64,000 nucleotides of DNA, taken from assembly GCA_963575645.1 (NCBI GenBank), contig OY754467.1:31741108-31805107 (forward strand), in the 5' to 3' direction. Within the stretch, counting starts at the first letter, position 1. The number at the start of each line of letters is the position of its first letter. The position numbers were made by a program, and so were the translations under genes. This document shows, piece after piece, positions 1 to 10,067 of this stretch. The notes under the pieces were generated by a model. The model searched no databases, had not been told where the DNA came from, and was given only the letters and a program-made list of their open reading frames with translations. This stretch comes from Xanthostigma xanthostigma (taxonomy: Eukaryota > Arthropoda > Insecta > Raphidioptera > Raphidiidae).

Positions 1-625
1 CATCATAGTTTATGAATATAGAATCTGGAATATATATTGAGTCGTCGGGGACAACGTAAACAAAGCGTCTAAAACAAATGATGTGGCTAAGATCGGATTC
101 TGTATTTCCGGCTTTTACATAATTGATAGGTGAGACCAATTTTAGATTGTTTATGCTTTTTAATTTTTCTTCTAGTATGTTGTTCGGGATAGTAGGGCTG
201 ATGTTTGATATCATCAATTTTTTAGCGGGAGTTACAAGCCGTCTAATGTTGATTTGGTTGTCTTCGATTATAATGGAGTTGTGTTTTTCAATAAGTTCAT
301 CCACAATTTTTTTATCAGACAAATACATACATATTCTTCCATTGGATATGCGTGACGCTGCTAAAATATTTTTTCCCTGGACAATTTTTGCGATCTCGAC
401 AATGTACTGTTTGATTTTTAATCCATCGACTGAGTTGAGGATAATGCCCTGGTCTTTCTTTGGAACATTGAACGTGGTTGGTTTTTTCAGTGCTGCAGCA
501 AAGGTTGGTTGGTCTGATGAGTTATTTGCAGTGTTTTGTGATTGTTGTGGGGTTTCCATGTTTGGTTTGTATGATACAGTAGGGGTAGGTGAGATAGTGT
601 GGTTATTATCTAATATAGTTGTCAT
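1..625 (-). CDS. LINE ORF1 (gag-like), N-terminal part, runs off window
   Basis: The reverse strand is open from an ATG at 625 to the window edge, 208 codons without a stop. The first 45 residues are rich in Asn, Ser, Gln, Thr and Pro. A conserved-looking block follows, with KKPTTFNVPKKDQG (about residues 47-60) and RRLVTPAKKLMISN (about 128-141), then an HIICFRRFVYVVP segment near 181-193. This arrangement resembles the first ORF of I/Jockey-clade non-LTR retrotransposons of insects, normally an RNA-binding chaperone with C-terminal CCHC knuckles; those would lie outside the window. The plus-strand ORF over the same bases is only its antisense. Family identity is from memory of such proteins, not from a search. 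Confidence 0.65.
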   Translation of the reverse strand, partial: MTTILDNNHTISPTPTVSYKPNMETPQQSQNTANNSSDQPTFAAALKKPTTFNVPKKDQGIILNSVDGLKIKQYIVEIAKIVQGKNILAASRISNGRICMYLSDKKIVDELIEKHNSIIIEDNQINIRRLVTPAKKLMISNISPTIPNNILEEKLKSINNLKLVSPINYVKAGNTESDLSHIICFRRFVYVVPDDSIYIPDSIFINYD

Positions 626-671
626 TTAGTGTATGTTTGGTTGCCTACACAGAGCATTATAAAATGCGTGA

Positions 672-690
672 CGTCCGCAAAGTGCGGACG
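672..690. repeat. Hairpin in LINE leader
   Basis: CGTCCGC and GCGGACG are perfectly complementary 7-mers separated by 5 bases, 47 bp ahead of the ORF1 start. It could fold in the 5' UTR of the LINE transcript; any role is inference. Confidence 0.5.
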
Positions 691-1114
691 CGAACCAGTA
701 GCGATAGCAGCGCGTTGCTGGAAAGATATCTAGATGTCTATAATACAAGTATATTTGATAATAATTAAAGAGAGAAAAAAAGAAAAAAAAATAACCTAAA
801 AAAAAATTGTTTTAGAAAATTAAAGTTAAATTTCAATCCGTTTAGTAAGAGAATAAAAAAATAACTTACTGGATAAAGAAAAACTTTATAACTTAAAGAA
901 CGACGGTTTTGGTACGAAAAATGCAGTATAACTACAAGAAAAGTACAAAACCTATCAGCGTAAAAAAAATACGTGCACTCAATATCAATCGGCGATTGAC
1001 CTCCAATTATTTTTATCAATACTTATTTCATTATTTTTATTAATAAGCTGAAAACCTATGATATCAGTTATACTAAAACTTCTTAACTGGTTTTGTATTT
1101 GAATGTAAATAATA

Positions 1115-1225
1115 ATATAAGATAAGATAAGATAAAATTTATTAGCAAGAAATTATACATATTATGTACGGAAAAATAAAACAATTTCCTAGACAGCGGG
1201 CCCAATACCTGCTGCTTGACTAAAC
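1115..1225 (-). mobile_element. 3' tail of a truncated LINE
   Basis: Read on the minus strand, a short GC-richer stretch (about 1195-1222, with a GGGCCCGCTGTC core) runs into an AT-rich UTR. It ends in repeated TTATC units at 1117-1137. A short simple-repeat tail in place of poly(A) is typical of I-like and RTE-like LINEs. No ORF remains, so this is a heavily 5'-truncated copy. Confidence 0.5.
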
Positions 1226-1734
1226 AAAAACAAATGAATATTAATATCGAACCAATAATGTTTTGAATGGTATGGTTTCTAGTTTTTAATTAATATCCAC
1301 TAATGACTAAGAGCATTCCACTAATTATCTGAAAAATCAATTTTAAAAAAGTTTAAAAATTGTTATAGATAAGAATATTGGAAGAAATAACAATAAAAAT
1401 CTTAAACAATTTTCCAGCTTTAGTAATAATTACCCGCTCTTCCACCACATATACCCGTGCATACACCATAACTGACGTTTCTTAGCCGTGGCCAAGGAAT
1501 TGGGGGTTTGTTATAAGCAAGCCTTACTCAATCAATTTTAATGACATTCCTATAATGATCTCAAATAATCTCAGGCATTTTTGTCACACAAAATAGAGTT
1601 AAAGAACCTCTCTAAAGACATAGAGAAATATACTCTCTCAAGAGTTGTGTAAAATTTTAATTTCAAATGTGATGACAGCAACGTTATACCTAAAAGAAAT
1701 TTACAGCTGATCAAACAAGGTGGAATATAATATA

Positions 1735-1765
1735 TTACGTTATCAGATATTATCTGATAACGTAA
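1735..1765. repeat. Perfect 31 bp palindrome
   Basis: TTACGTTATCAGATA is followed by one T and then its exact reverse complement. The GTTATC/GATAAC core recalls the TTACGTGATAACGT ends of the repeats at 34.4 and 62.0 kb. It is too short to assign to a family. Confidence 0.55.
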
Positions 1766-1819
1766 CTTTACTTAGTAATGTTACTTCTACGACCCGCGTT
1801 CGAGACATTTCAGCAAGTT

Positions 1820-2420
1820 GTTTTTTTTAGTAGGATTTTTTTTGACCCTCCAGTAAGATGTTCACACGTCAAAAACGACATATATTTGCTTTTGGTTCAA
1901 AAATTTATTTAACGAGATTTTTATACTGTTCACTTTGCTGGTCTCCAGCTGGATTGACGGTCGTTATAGGCTGAATAAGGCGAATATATTTCGAACTGAA
2001 TGCATTAAATACCATGTTAGTTTATTTGTGGTGTTATAGTAATTGTCCGACTACGGCGAAGTAAAAAAGGAGGGTTATGAGTTTGACCGGTATGTATGTA
2101 TGTATATTCATCTGTTCCATCATAACTTCTAAAATACTTATCATAATTTGACAAATGAGGTATCGTTGGAAGCGTTTTGATCGTCCGCTGGTTATAGGGT
2201 ATGTAACTTCACATTAAATTAAATATGGCGCCCTCCAGAAGAACTGAAAAAAATTTTTTCTTCATACCTCGATCGAAAGTACATATTTCGGAATCAATTG
2301 TAAGGCGTTTTGGTGGAATAACACACACTGATACGGGAAGTGTGTACGTTCGGGCGGCAGTAAAGTAAAAATAACCTATAAACTGTTGTTTAGATGTCGT
2401 TTCCATAGCAACCCTATTAC
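1820..2420. repeat. Degenerate dispersed repeat related to 27.4 kb
   Basis: The stretch around 2085-2200 has GTATGTATGTATGT followed by ACAAATGAGGTATC and a GTTTTGATCG-like segment. A similar order (GTATGTATGTATGTCC, then TGACAAATGAGGTATC, then GTTTTAGCGC) occurs at 27445-27560. The shared phrases mark an old dispersed repeat family with unclear ends. Confidence 0.4.
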
Positions 2421-2564
2421 ACTTTAGCTAATAGTCGCGAACAGCTGTAATTCGTGTTTTTATGTAAAACATGCAAGCTTCTTGCTTGGAATTTATCCGT
2501 GTTTTTATGTAATTAATTAATAAATGTCTTTAATAAGCGTACTTACGAACGTAGTATTAAGAAA

Positions 2565-2643
2565 AATAGTATACACTACAAGGACCGAAAATTTGATAAC
2601 AAGAATATCAAACTTTCGGCCCTTGTGGTGTGATATACTATTA
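2565..2643. repeat. Foldback repeat, ~34 bp imperfect arms
   Basis: The left arm (2565-2599) and right arm (2604-2643) are inverted copies built around ACTACAAGGACCGAAA and TTTCGGCCCTTGTGGT, with a 4-6 base loop. It lies directly beside the larger palindrome at 2697-2871. Confidence 0.6.
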
Positions 2644-2696
2644 ATGATGCCTTGTTGGGATCAAATAAGAGGACTTAATAAGCACATATCAAAAAT

Positions 2697-2871
2697 ATAT
2701 ATATGTTACGGTAAATGTAAACTCTTGGGAAATGTACACATTTACCGTAAAATGTGCCGGAGAATGTGTACATTAAATGTAGATATTGCGGCAAATGTAC
2801 ACATTCTCCGGCACATTTTACGGTAAATGTGTACATTTCCCAAGATTTTACATTTACCGTAACATATATAT
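2697..2871. mobile_element. Palindromic element with ATATATGTTACGGT ends
   Basis: Two arms of about 77 bp (2697-2773 and 2793-2871) are reverse complements with only one or two mismatches, around a loop of about 20 bp. Each arm itself contains inverted pairs (ACGGTAAATGT with ACATTTACCGT), so the fold is hierarchical. Both termini read ATATATGTTACGGT inwards and sit in a TA-rich target. The same terminal phrase closes the palindrome at 62888-63035, whose interior is unrelated. Confidence 0.65.
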
Positions 2872-2972
2872 TGTTAATTGATGCTCGCAGCTTTGCTTGC
2901 AAGCACCCGATAATTGGGAATAATCACGAAATTACAACACCCGCAAATAATTTAAATAACGAGTAAGCTCAC

Positions 2973-3218
2973 AAACTAAAACCCGACTACTGAAAAATCA
3001 CGCTCTAAAAAGTATGAAACAAGAAAATATGCTACCTCATATATATATATATATAGCGCCCTCTTGATGTATGCGTGATACACTTTGCCCTAAAGCTTAT
3101 GATCGCTTACTACTGTTAAAATGTATTGTTTTGATAGAGTAGGCCACATACGACCACGTCTATATTCTTGTTTCATACTTTTTAGAGCGTGATTATTCAG
3201 TAGTCAGGTTTCAGTTTT
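2973..3218. mobile_element. MITE with ~50 bp terminal inverted repeats
   Basis: Left (2973-3025) and right (3167-3218) ends are inverted copies around CGACTACTGAAAAATCACG and GCTCTAAAAAGTATGAAAC, with about 90% identity. The 140 bp interior includes an (AT)n run at 3039-3054 and no ORF. I could not settle a target-site duplication. Confidence 0.7.
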
Positions 3219-3730
3219 AGAACTTACTTTTACCCACTTACTATTCATCATTATGTCAACTCAAAGACATTAGTTCGAGAAGATCAGTTCATCACAATAC
3301 AATGGTGTTTCACAAGTCACAGATTCGTGAATCCCGTAAGTACCTAGTATAGATATCAGCGGGTCGTTTTCTTTGACCTACGCCTGTGAACATTTTACGG
3401 CATTGTATCGTTTATATCTTGTTTTTAGTGTTTTTCAGACGCCCTTAACAAGTTAAATGCACCGGGTTTTTAGTTCTGTTTCCGTTTGTGCTGCGTTGTG
3501 TTGGGCATCAGCTGCCGAGCGCACAGCTAAACTGGATTACGTCTTTTTATAATCACTCGCGGGGCCTTAATGTCGCCTCCTCAAACAGAACACTCTGAAC
3601 GTATCTGCGATCAAAAAGCAAAACAGCGCATGTCGATTTTTCGGTAAAACGAGATCTAGGTGTGCGCTCAAGATCTTGCAGCAACTGAAAATTGGGTTTT
3701 TTACGAGTAAAACCTAAATTATGGTAGTTC
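3219..3730. other. Intergenic, no recognised feature
   Basis: This is moderately AT-rich unique-looking sequence with no ORF above 60 codons and no inverted repeat that I could see. Confidence 0.5.
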
Positions 3731-3734
3731 ATAT

Positions 3735-4327
3735 TGTAACAAAACTACTGTAGTCTGTGGCGGAAACTATTTATTTGCAATAATAAATGTTTAACAAATC
3801 AGTAAAACACACAAACGAAATACAGAAATAAAAACGTTAACAGAAACAAAACTAATAGTTCTAAATAATAAAAATAGAAGACTAAGTAACAGAGAATTAA
3901 GAGTCACTAAATTATATACAAAAAATGTTTACAACACAGGAATACAACGCAAAGTTTATCAGCACACTTGTCTATTAACTATATAAATCATTTATGTAAA
4001 ACTACTCACTAAAGTTATAATTTATTTTCACAGTATAACTGAATAATTTATGTAGTAATGCCAGAGCACTGTATCAACACAACTCACGAACAGCTCGAAT
4101 ACTGACTGACTGCCTTGCTCACTCTGCTCGCCTTATATAGTTTTGGCCCACGCTTCTATCGAATGTTCTGGACGAATCGAGATTTCTTCATTTACATCTA
4201 TTTTCCTCTCCAAGCGATTCTAAGAAATCGGGTCTAAAGGTCGGGTGTTTTTTTACCTGTTTCCATTGTTGTTGGTTCTAGTAGTTTTTACCGATTCCAT
4301 AGGCGTCCCATCAAGGGGCACGCAACA
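3735..4327 (-). mobile_element. Solo LTR of a Gypsy-type retrotransposon (fossil)
   Basis: The segment is bounded by TGTAAC...GCAACA on the plus strand, so on the minus strand it starts TGTTGC and ends GTTACA. It is flanked on both sides by ATAT (3731-3734 and 4328-4331), a 4 bp target duplication. On the minus strand it has a TATA box (4133-4139), then a downstream region with AATAAA at 3770-3775. This is the U3-R-U5 order of an LTR. No internal region follows on either side, so it is a solo LTR left by recombination. ATAT targets are typical of the 17.6/297 side of insect Gypsy elements. The intact ends suggest modest age, but a solo LTR cannot be dated by LTR divergence. Confidence 0.75.
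4132..4200 (-). promoter_or_regulatory. LTR core promoter with heat-shock-element-like motif
   Basis: On the minus strand TATATAAGG is followed about 25 bases later by a GTCAGTCAGT stretch fitting an initiator. About 20 bases upstream, around 4155-4165, AGAACATTCGATAGAAG places GAA and TTC blocks in alternating orientation, as in heat-shock elements, although one spacing is 4 rather than 2 bases. This is a property of the fossil LTR; activity is inference. Confidence 0.4.
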
Positions 4328-4908
4328 ATATATTTAGGGTGGAATGAATGATATTACCCGAATTTGTGACTTTATGTTGAAACTAAGGCCTGCGAGTTTT
4401 ACCAGTCACACGACTGATATACTTCGACCCGAGATATTTACGATAAAACTTTTAGACCACAATTTTCTGACGGCCTAGCACACATAAATTTCTCAAAAGT
4501 AGTCCACGCATTTCATCCCACCTCCACCATTTTTATTTAGTCTCCTTCTCTCTGTTATAAATTAATTTGGAAGGTGTAGGCAGTGACTAATACCAAGTCA
4601 ACCAGTTTTGTCACTCGATCAGTATTTTTGTCTTAAAAAATGCAGCACGTCTGATTGAAATATCATTCAGCTACTCTTGGGTAGTGCATTTGATCAGCCA
4701 CTCGTACATAATTGGCTAAGCTAACTCAAACACGTGCGTGATTGTGTTGCAAAAAAACAAAAGTTGGTGACAAAACATTAAAGGTTTTGACAGTATCTAA
4801 TTCGTCTCCCGGAAGGACTCTATACTGTGCTAATAAAGGTGTCCCAAAATTAACGCAAGATTTGAATTAAATAGAAAACACAGTTTTTAGTCTTCAGATT
4901 ATTATTTT

Positions 4909-5562
4909 ACCATTCCAACCCACAAGTGGGGAATGGTACTAGTTTAGGTCAAAAATCACTTTTCAAAAATTTTACAATATCTTTTCGTTTTGAGATAGCC
5001 CGAATCCAAAAAACATATTTTTGGAAAAACTCTGTGCGTCTGTTAGCCTGTGAACACGATACAGGTCAAACGGATGAGAAGATTGAAACAAAATTTTGGG
5101 AGGATGTTTGGTATGCAAATATGAAGAGCCCTATTGTTTTTGGGGAAAATCGGCGCATGCGCAGAAGATATATATGCTAAAACGGTATTTTTTATATAAT
5201 AATGGTATACTTTTCATAACGGTTTATTATTCTATTTATTTTTTCAAGAAAGTTTTGTTTAAAAATGTTTTTTCTAAACTTTATAGTTTCGGAAATATTT
5301 TGAAAATAAAAAAAAATCATCCGCTCTTTTGTTTTATGGATCTGTCAGAAATAAACTAGTGAGGCATGCTTTGATTAATTTTTACCTGACGTGGAACATA
5401 CTATGTAGGTAACCATGGCAACGAATAGTTAATATCATATTGAATACTAGACATTACCCGCGTCACCTCATGCGATATCAGAAATTTTATTTTCTTTATT
5501 ATAATCAAATGTCAACATTTTTGAAGTTGGAATGGTCTCGTCGCCCAATTGGCTAAAATTTT
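4909..5562 (+). mobile_element. Hairpin-ended non-autonomous element, copy A
   Basis: This 650 bp element starts with a hairpin at 4910-4936 (CCATTCC..CCCAC aa GTGGG..GGAATGG) and ends near CCAATTGGCTAAAATTTTT. Its near-3' phrase GTTGGAATGG is the complement of the 5' CCATTCCAAC. Copies lie at 36387-36992 and, inverted, at 38456-39106. Body phrases shared by all three include GGAAAAACTCT, GATGTTTGGTATGCAAATAT and CTGTCAGAAATAAACTA. The longest ORFs (84 and 87 codons) are not conserved between copies, so it is non-coding. It is inserted in the mariner relict. Confidence 0.75.
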
Positions 5563-5571
5563 TTTATTGAA

Positions 5572-6070
5572 TCATAAACTACATACGATATTTATGGAAT
5601 AACACATCGGAAAAATGGCCTCCAGGGCTTTGCTGGCACATACGCACTCTTTTGTCGAAATATTCCATGAGCATTTGCATAAATGTGGCTGAATTTTGTT
5701 GATGCAGCATTTAATTTCCTCCTGTAATGCACGGGCGATTGTGGGCTTGTTGACATAGATTTTTGACTTCAAATAACACCATAAAAGAAATTTAATTATG
5801 TTAAATCACACGATCTAGGGGGCCAATTCTTATCACCGAAACGAGAGAAGACACGACCAGGAAATGTTTCATGCAGTAATTGAATTATTTCACGGGTTGT
5901 ATGGCATGTGGCATCGTCTTGTTAAAACCGCATATTGGCCACATCAATATCATCCAATTTCGGCAAAAGAACTGTGTTATATTTTGTATGAAATTTTTGA
6001 ACTGTGGTCATCAAAGTCTCAATATTTTAGAGATATTGTTCAATAATGAAAACACGTCGTTGTATCGTTT
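5572..6070 (-). pseudogene. Mariner transposase relict
   Basis: Reading leftwards, RVFIIEQYL near 6050 matches the N-terminal helix-turn-helix start of insect mariner transposases. A deletion then joins this to the catalytic region, where LLPKLDDIDVANMRF, QDDATCHTTREIIQLL, FSRFGDKNWPPRSCDL and KSKIYVNKPTIARALQEEI are plain. In intact relatives these read LDDIDLDDVWFQQDGATCH and WPPRSCDLTPLDFFLWGYL. The aspartates of QDDATCH and SCDL are kept. Stop codons interrupt the frame after the HTH, just before QDDATCH and after SCDLT, and the rest needs more than one frame. Identification by motif is firm, and the gene is non-functional. Confidence 0.85.
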
Positions 6071-6204
6071 AACGCTCTATTTTTACTAACCTAGTGTTAG
6101 TAAAACGCTCAGCTATCACATTGTTTTTATTCAGGGTTACCAACAGTTTACTGCACAAATGGCGGCAAATTCAAAACTTGTATTAATTTTGGGACACCCA
6201 GTAT

Positions 6205-7324
6205 TTAATTACTAACAAGCTTAATGGGGTGGCAAAGCCATAAAACAATGTAATGCATATCCGTTGTTAGATTTTTTCATGTCGCTTATTTACGTTGTGA
6301 AACTATAAGGATTAGTTGCTGCCTGCAATTTCTACTACAGCTTCTTGATCTGAAAATATAGACAAAATTAATCAAAATTTCGACATAAGATGTTTTGTCG
6401 TGTGGTCACACATAAAAATTATAACGATGCCACTCTTGAATATGACAAGCAGACTGAACGTCGCTTACCTTGTCACTTTTGTTTTTTATTATTGTTTGTT
6501 TTTTGTTTCTTCTTTTAAGGTTATGTTTGCTGTACTTAAAGTCATCTCTGTATAGGATTTTCAAAGTTATTAATGCGACAATTAAAATTTTTAGAATATA
6601 ATTCACTAACGTTTTTATGTATCATTCATTGCTATTGTTTTTATCGTGTGTTTATATAGTTTTAATATATTATTCTCCACTTTCTGGTACAGGTGCCCTC
6701 CTGATACATAATAATCCAAGCACCCACCGTAAAAAAGTTTACTGGACAATTAGTTAAATTTTACTACATATTGCATTTAACAGATTGTATGATGAAAAAC
6801 ATATAATTGGTGGCAAACTAATAAAAAGTTTTTAATCGTTTTTTATCATTAGTATCTCAAATACGGTTCAGTACTGTTTGATAAAAATACAAATAATAGA
6901 AGTACCAAATTATTTACAATTATCAGCGTCTGCAGAGCATTTTTTTTTTCATACCTGGAAGACTTCACCCTATAGTTGAATAAATGTTACATTTTCAATA
7001 TGAAGAATCAAATTCACCGTGTCAAAAGAGTTTTACTTCAAAAGATTGGAAGGCAAACAATGATAATTGTATATAGCCGGTAGGTACTTCTGTATAATCT
7101 ATATAAATTTCGTCAAGTTGTGTTGTCATACTCAAAATACCGACAGCAAAAAATTATCAATAATATTATCAATAATAAAATTTTAGTAGTGTTCTTTATT
7201 AGACTTTTGTACAGTGGGGGCTTGAACGATAAAATATCGATATATATTTAACAATCATATACCTACGATAATCATACTAATCAATATTGAATCATAAAAC
7301 AATTAACAAAATTACGTTTTTTTG
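6205..7324. other. Intergenic with one dispersed repeat
   Basis: Most is AT-rich without genes. Around 6945-7150 a segment starting CATACCTGGAAGACTTCA and continuing with GATGATAATTGTA-like phrases matches 42700-42890 in order, so it belongs to an old dispersed family. The rest shows nothing I can name. Confidence 0.45.
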
Positions 7325-7760
7325 TTAAACCACTAGCCGCCGCCCTCGGCTCCGCACGCGATTGAGAACAAACAATTTTTTATAGCATAGTTTTACAGTC
7401 GGCTCCATCGTATTGTAGTCTGGGTCCCGCTCGGTAGCGACATTGCAGTAATGGAGTCTTTGGCTCCACCGTATTACAGTCTTGCCTTGCGGGGCTGTAC
7501 TACGCTTGTCAGCAATATCGCAGTAGATGGAGCCTCCGGCCAGGTTATATCTACCCGTACTTCCACCATAAAATTCCTCTATTTCCACCATGTACTCAAA
7601 TTTAATTTAACCAGTTTATTTGGAATTTTTATTTTTATCAAAGTAAATTATATGGTGTGCTCGTTTTAGTGAAAGAATATTTAGAATCGGTTCAGCAGTT
7701 TCAAAGATTATCCCGCGCATAGAACAAACAAACAAATTTTACCTCTAAAATACAAATAGC
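7325..7760 (+). mobile_element. RTE-type LINE tail / derived repeat
   Basis: GC-richer sequence starting CTAGCCGCCGCCC, with duplicated GGCTCCACCGTATTACAG and TTGCCTTGCGGGGCTG phrases, is followed by a tail near 7685-7745 reading AATCGGTTCAGCAGTTTC and AACAAACAAACAAATTT. The head-plus-tail order is that of the non-coding 3' part of RTE-like LINEs common in arthropods. Partial relatives lie at 11783, 12455, 14205 and 56655. The ORFs here (88 and 72 codons) are shadows of the repeat. Confidence 0.55.
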
Positions 7761-8265
7761 ATAGCTGATAACACAACAACAAAACTTTGTTGTGTCGTTT
7801 CAACGTCTTTATTTAAATGTTCAAGGTTATACGAGGAAATCGGTGAGTGTTTTCTTTACTGGCGCTACGAACATTCTATTATTTACAAATGTATAAAAAA
7901 TGTTTATGTTTTTAAAGAGTTTTTTATTTTGTAATTATTGTTTGTTTTTGTTTCCATTTTCAAGACTGTTTGTCTTTCATCTAGAAAATTTCAATTTACG
8001 AAAGCTATTTATATCTTGTAAATAATTCTTATTAAATAATAATGTAAATAGTTTTAATGAAAACTTAAATCAAACAAAACTTTCTTGCTACAGGGACGCG
8101 CCACCATGAATGACATAACAAAAAAATATATTTTCTCACAGTTCCTTCTAAAGTAGTACTTATATGTATATATATGTGTACAGGACTGTAAAGTAATACG
8201 CACTAGTGTGCTAAAGTAATACAAAACTGGTGGCGCTATACCTACTCCAAAGTGTCAGGTATTTT
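7761..8265. other. Intergenic, no recognised feature
   Basis: AT-rich sequence without an ORF of interest. A short motif pair GTAATACGCACTAGTGTG / CTAAAGTAATAC near 8193-8222 recurs loosely at 41625 and 62505. Confidence 0.4.
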
Positions 8266-8745
8266 TTAACCGACTTCAAAAAAGGAGGAGGTTCTATGTC
8301 CGCCTGTATATTTTTTTTTTATGTAAGTTCACCGATTTCTCCGTCAATTATGGACCGATTTTCAAAATTTTTTTTATATTCGAAAGAGTGCATTTCCGAG
8401 GTGGTCGTCAGGACCTGATGGTGGAATCCAGAGAAATCGAGGGAAACTCTCAAATTTCAAAGGCACGCATATTTGTCCTACCCATTGCAATACTTTATCT
8501 AACACTAAAAAAAGAAAAATAAAAAGTAAAAAAAAAAAAAAAGTAAAAAATAATAATTATTGTTATTTTTAGAGTCGGTGTCACATCGGAATTCGAAAGT
8601 AGCAATTTAAATCTTACATGTCTCTAGTTCTCTGAATAGATTTCATTTTGGCTGACACTGACTCCAAAAATAACAATAATTATTATTTTTTACATTTTAG
8701 TGCATATTTTGAAGTCGGTTCAATTTTTTTGTTAAAAATATTTTA
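8266..8745 (+). mobile_element. CCGACTTCA-family element, copy A
   Basis: It begins TTAACCGACTTCAAAAAAGG and ends GAAGTCGGTTCAATTTTTTT followed by GTTAAAAATATTTTA. CCGACTTC and GAAGTCGG thus form short terminal inverted repeats. The body (about 8280-8520) aligns with copy B at 13090-13582, sharing CCGATTTCTCCGTCAATTAT and GAGGGAAACTCTCAAATTTC. The 3' part is a palindrome (8543-8582 with 8653-8692). There is no coding capacity. I recall close relatives in many Lepidoptera and other insects; this is not verified. Confidence 0.75.
8543..8692. repeat. 3' palindrome of copy A
   Basis: The arms are AT-rich (AATAATAATTATTGTTATTT, then TAGAGTCGGTGTC) and their inverted copy (GACACTGACTCC...), about 40 bp each, around a 70 bp loop. 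The loop end reads GATTTCATTTTGGCTG, the reverse of the CAGCCAAAATGAAATC found in the loop of copy B. Confidence 0.75.
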
Positions 8746-8769
8746 TTATAACGTACTATTAGCAGTGAT

Positions 8770-8890
8770 GTTTGTTCACAAGTGATCTGTCCATAATTTT
8801 GAAAATGAAGTGAAACCAGTTATTTTATAGGAGGTAGGTACGTGCAAAAATATCATATATATCTCGTGGGTAATGATATTACGACACATA
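8770..8890 (+). repeat. Dispersed repeat, TTTTATAGGAGGTAGGTAC family
   Basis: The order CTGTCCATAATTTTGAAAATG, TTTTATAGGAGGTAGG, CAAAAATATCATATATA, GATATTACGACACAT recurs at 63065-63190 and in parts at 41830-41930 and 61960-62290. No ORF or clear ends. In the 62.0 kb copy it is interrupted by another repeat. Confidence 0.5.
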
Positions 8891-8987
8891 ACCGGACCAA
8901 ACCATGACCGTGCTATGAACGTATCAGGCACGAAAAGAAACACGACACGCACTACTACTTAAGCCCACTGCAACGGATCGACAGCGT

Positions 8988-9074
8988 TTTATGCCCGTAT
9001 ACAACCCGTATGATGCCCGTATTCAACACGTATTATGCCCGTATGCAATGCATATTATGCTCGTTCGGTATCCA
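8988..9074 (+). repeat. 22 bp tandem repeat, ~4 units
   Basis: TTATGCCCGTATACAACCCG and its variants follow each other at a 22 bp period (three full units and a decayed fourth) inside the outer element. Confidence 0.7.
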
Positions 9075-9528
9075 TTCAATATGCAGCACCAAATATGCCA
9101 TTTTCGCATAGTGTTGCGTGGACACTTTGAAATGTTGCCAATTTTTTTTTAATCAAATATACTATTAGAAAATGAACTGTTAGACATCCGGTAATGATTG
9201 TCATGATTTTGAACGAGGAAGAAGAAAAAGAAAACCAAAAAAGACTACGCTATTGGATTCACGATTCTTTAAGAGAACGGAAAACCAAGAGAGAATATTA
9301 AACATTATTCATGTACTTAGTAATTGATGACGTACAAAAATTTGTTCAGTATTTTAGAATGTCTATAACATACCATTTTACCGAATTGCTGAAGAGGATT
9401 GAAAATGATACGCGGCTTTAACCCGTAGCATACCCGGTTGGACAACGTCGCGTGTCAAGCACGGAGCGTATCAGCACCGACAAAATATTCTAACCGTAGA
9501 TTTGTTGCCGGCCCGGTCATGGCACGTT

Positions 9529-10067
9529 AGGCCGTTTGTCCACCGCCGCCGTCACCGGGACATCATCGAGAACGAGATTACTTCGGGCCGAGAGTTTAGA
9601 TGACGTGACGGCGATCGTGTGTCCACCGCGAGCTCAGTTCTAGAGCTTCGTCGCGCCACGCAATTTTTCTCAAAATTTTATCTTTGGACACATCCTTTGT
9701 TTTATCCCACAAACAGTCTTTACTCTCTCCAAGTTCAATAAATGTATAGGTAAATATAATATTTTAATTTGTTAGCCATTTTTTTACAAATTTTATGATA
9801 GACATAACAAAAACCGGGCGAACGGCGCGGTGCGACGGTAGTGTGTGGACAAGAACAAACGTGTTTTTGTATTTCCGGCACATCGGCCCGTCATAAAACC
9901 GTGCCGAGTTCTAGCGGTCACGCCGAACTACTCGAAAAATCGGCGGCCGGGATGACGGCGCTCGGGTGACTGGCGTGCGGTGGACACATGGCCATAGTAA
10001 ATGTATGTATCGCTAAATCGGCTCCGTCATCTCGTTCTCGGTGACGGCGGCGGTGGCCAAACGGCCT
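9529..10067. mobile_element. GC-rich nested MITE
   Basis: The ends AGGCCGTTTGTCCACCGCCG (9529-) and its inverted copy AGGCCGTTTGGCCACCGCCG (to 10067) continue for about 45 bp through CCGTCACCGRGAACGAGA. The flanks CACGTT and CACGGT resemble a short target duplication with one change. The element is markedly richer in GC than the window and has no ORF. Confidence 0.75.

Larger units (their letters stand above)
1..735 (-). mobile_element. 5' end of a non-LTR retrotransposon (LINE)
   Basis: The element is read leftwards. Its ORF1 starts at 625 and is preceded by a leader of about 100 bp that is richer in GC than its surroundings. The leader carries two short inverted repeats, at 672-690 and around 707-720. 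The AT-rich flank begins near 740, which I take as the 5' end. No target duplication can be tested because the 3' end is outside the window. An intact 5' end is less common than 5' truncation for LINEs. Confidence 0.55.
4834..6204 (-). mobile_element. Internally deleted mariner element with nested insertion
   Basis: The ends are inverted copies of GGTGTCCCAAAATTAA (4838-4853 and 6185-6199), typical of Tc1/mariner elements, and lie next to TA. The coding part is on the minus strand and the element is interrupted at 4909-5562 by a separate hairpin-ended element. Without that insertion the copy would be about 710 bp, roughly half of a usual 1.3 kb mariner, so it has a large internal deletion as well. 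Confidence 0.8.

Noticed and set aside
123-629. 168-codon plus-strand ORF
   Set aside because: It is antisense to the LINE ORF1, which has the conserved-looking protein motifs; the plus-strand translation is hydrophobic and has no domain.
2524-2966. Mutually overlapping ORFs of 70-100 codons
   Set aside because: They are produced by the palindrome at 2697-2871, which reads similarly on both strands.
4909-5562. Helitron classification of the hairpin-ended element
   Set aside because: There is a terminal hairpin, but no TC start or CTRR end at the expected distance, and hairpin sequence is not constant between copies.
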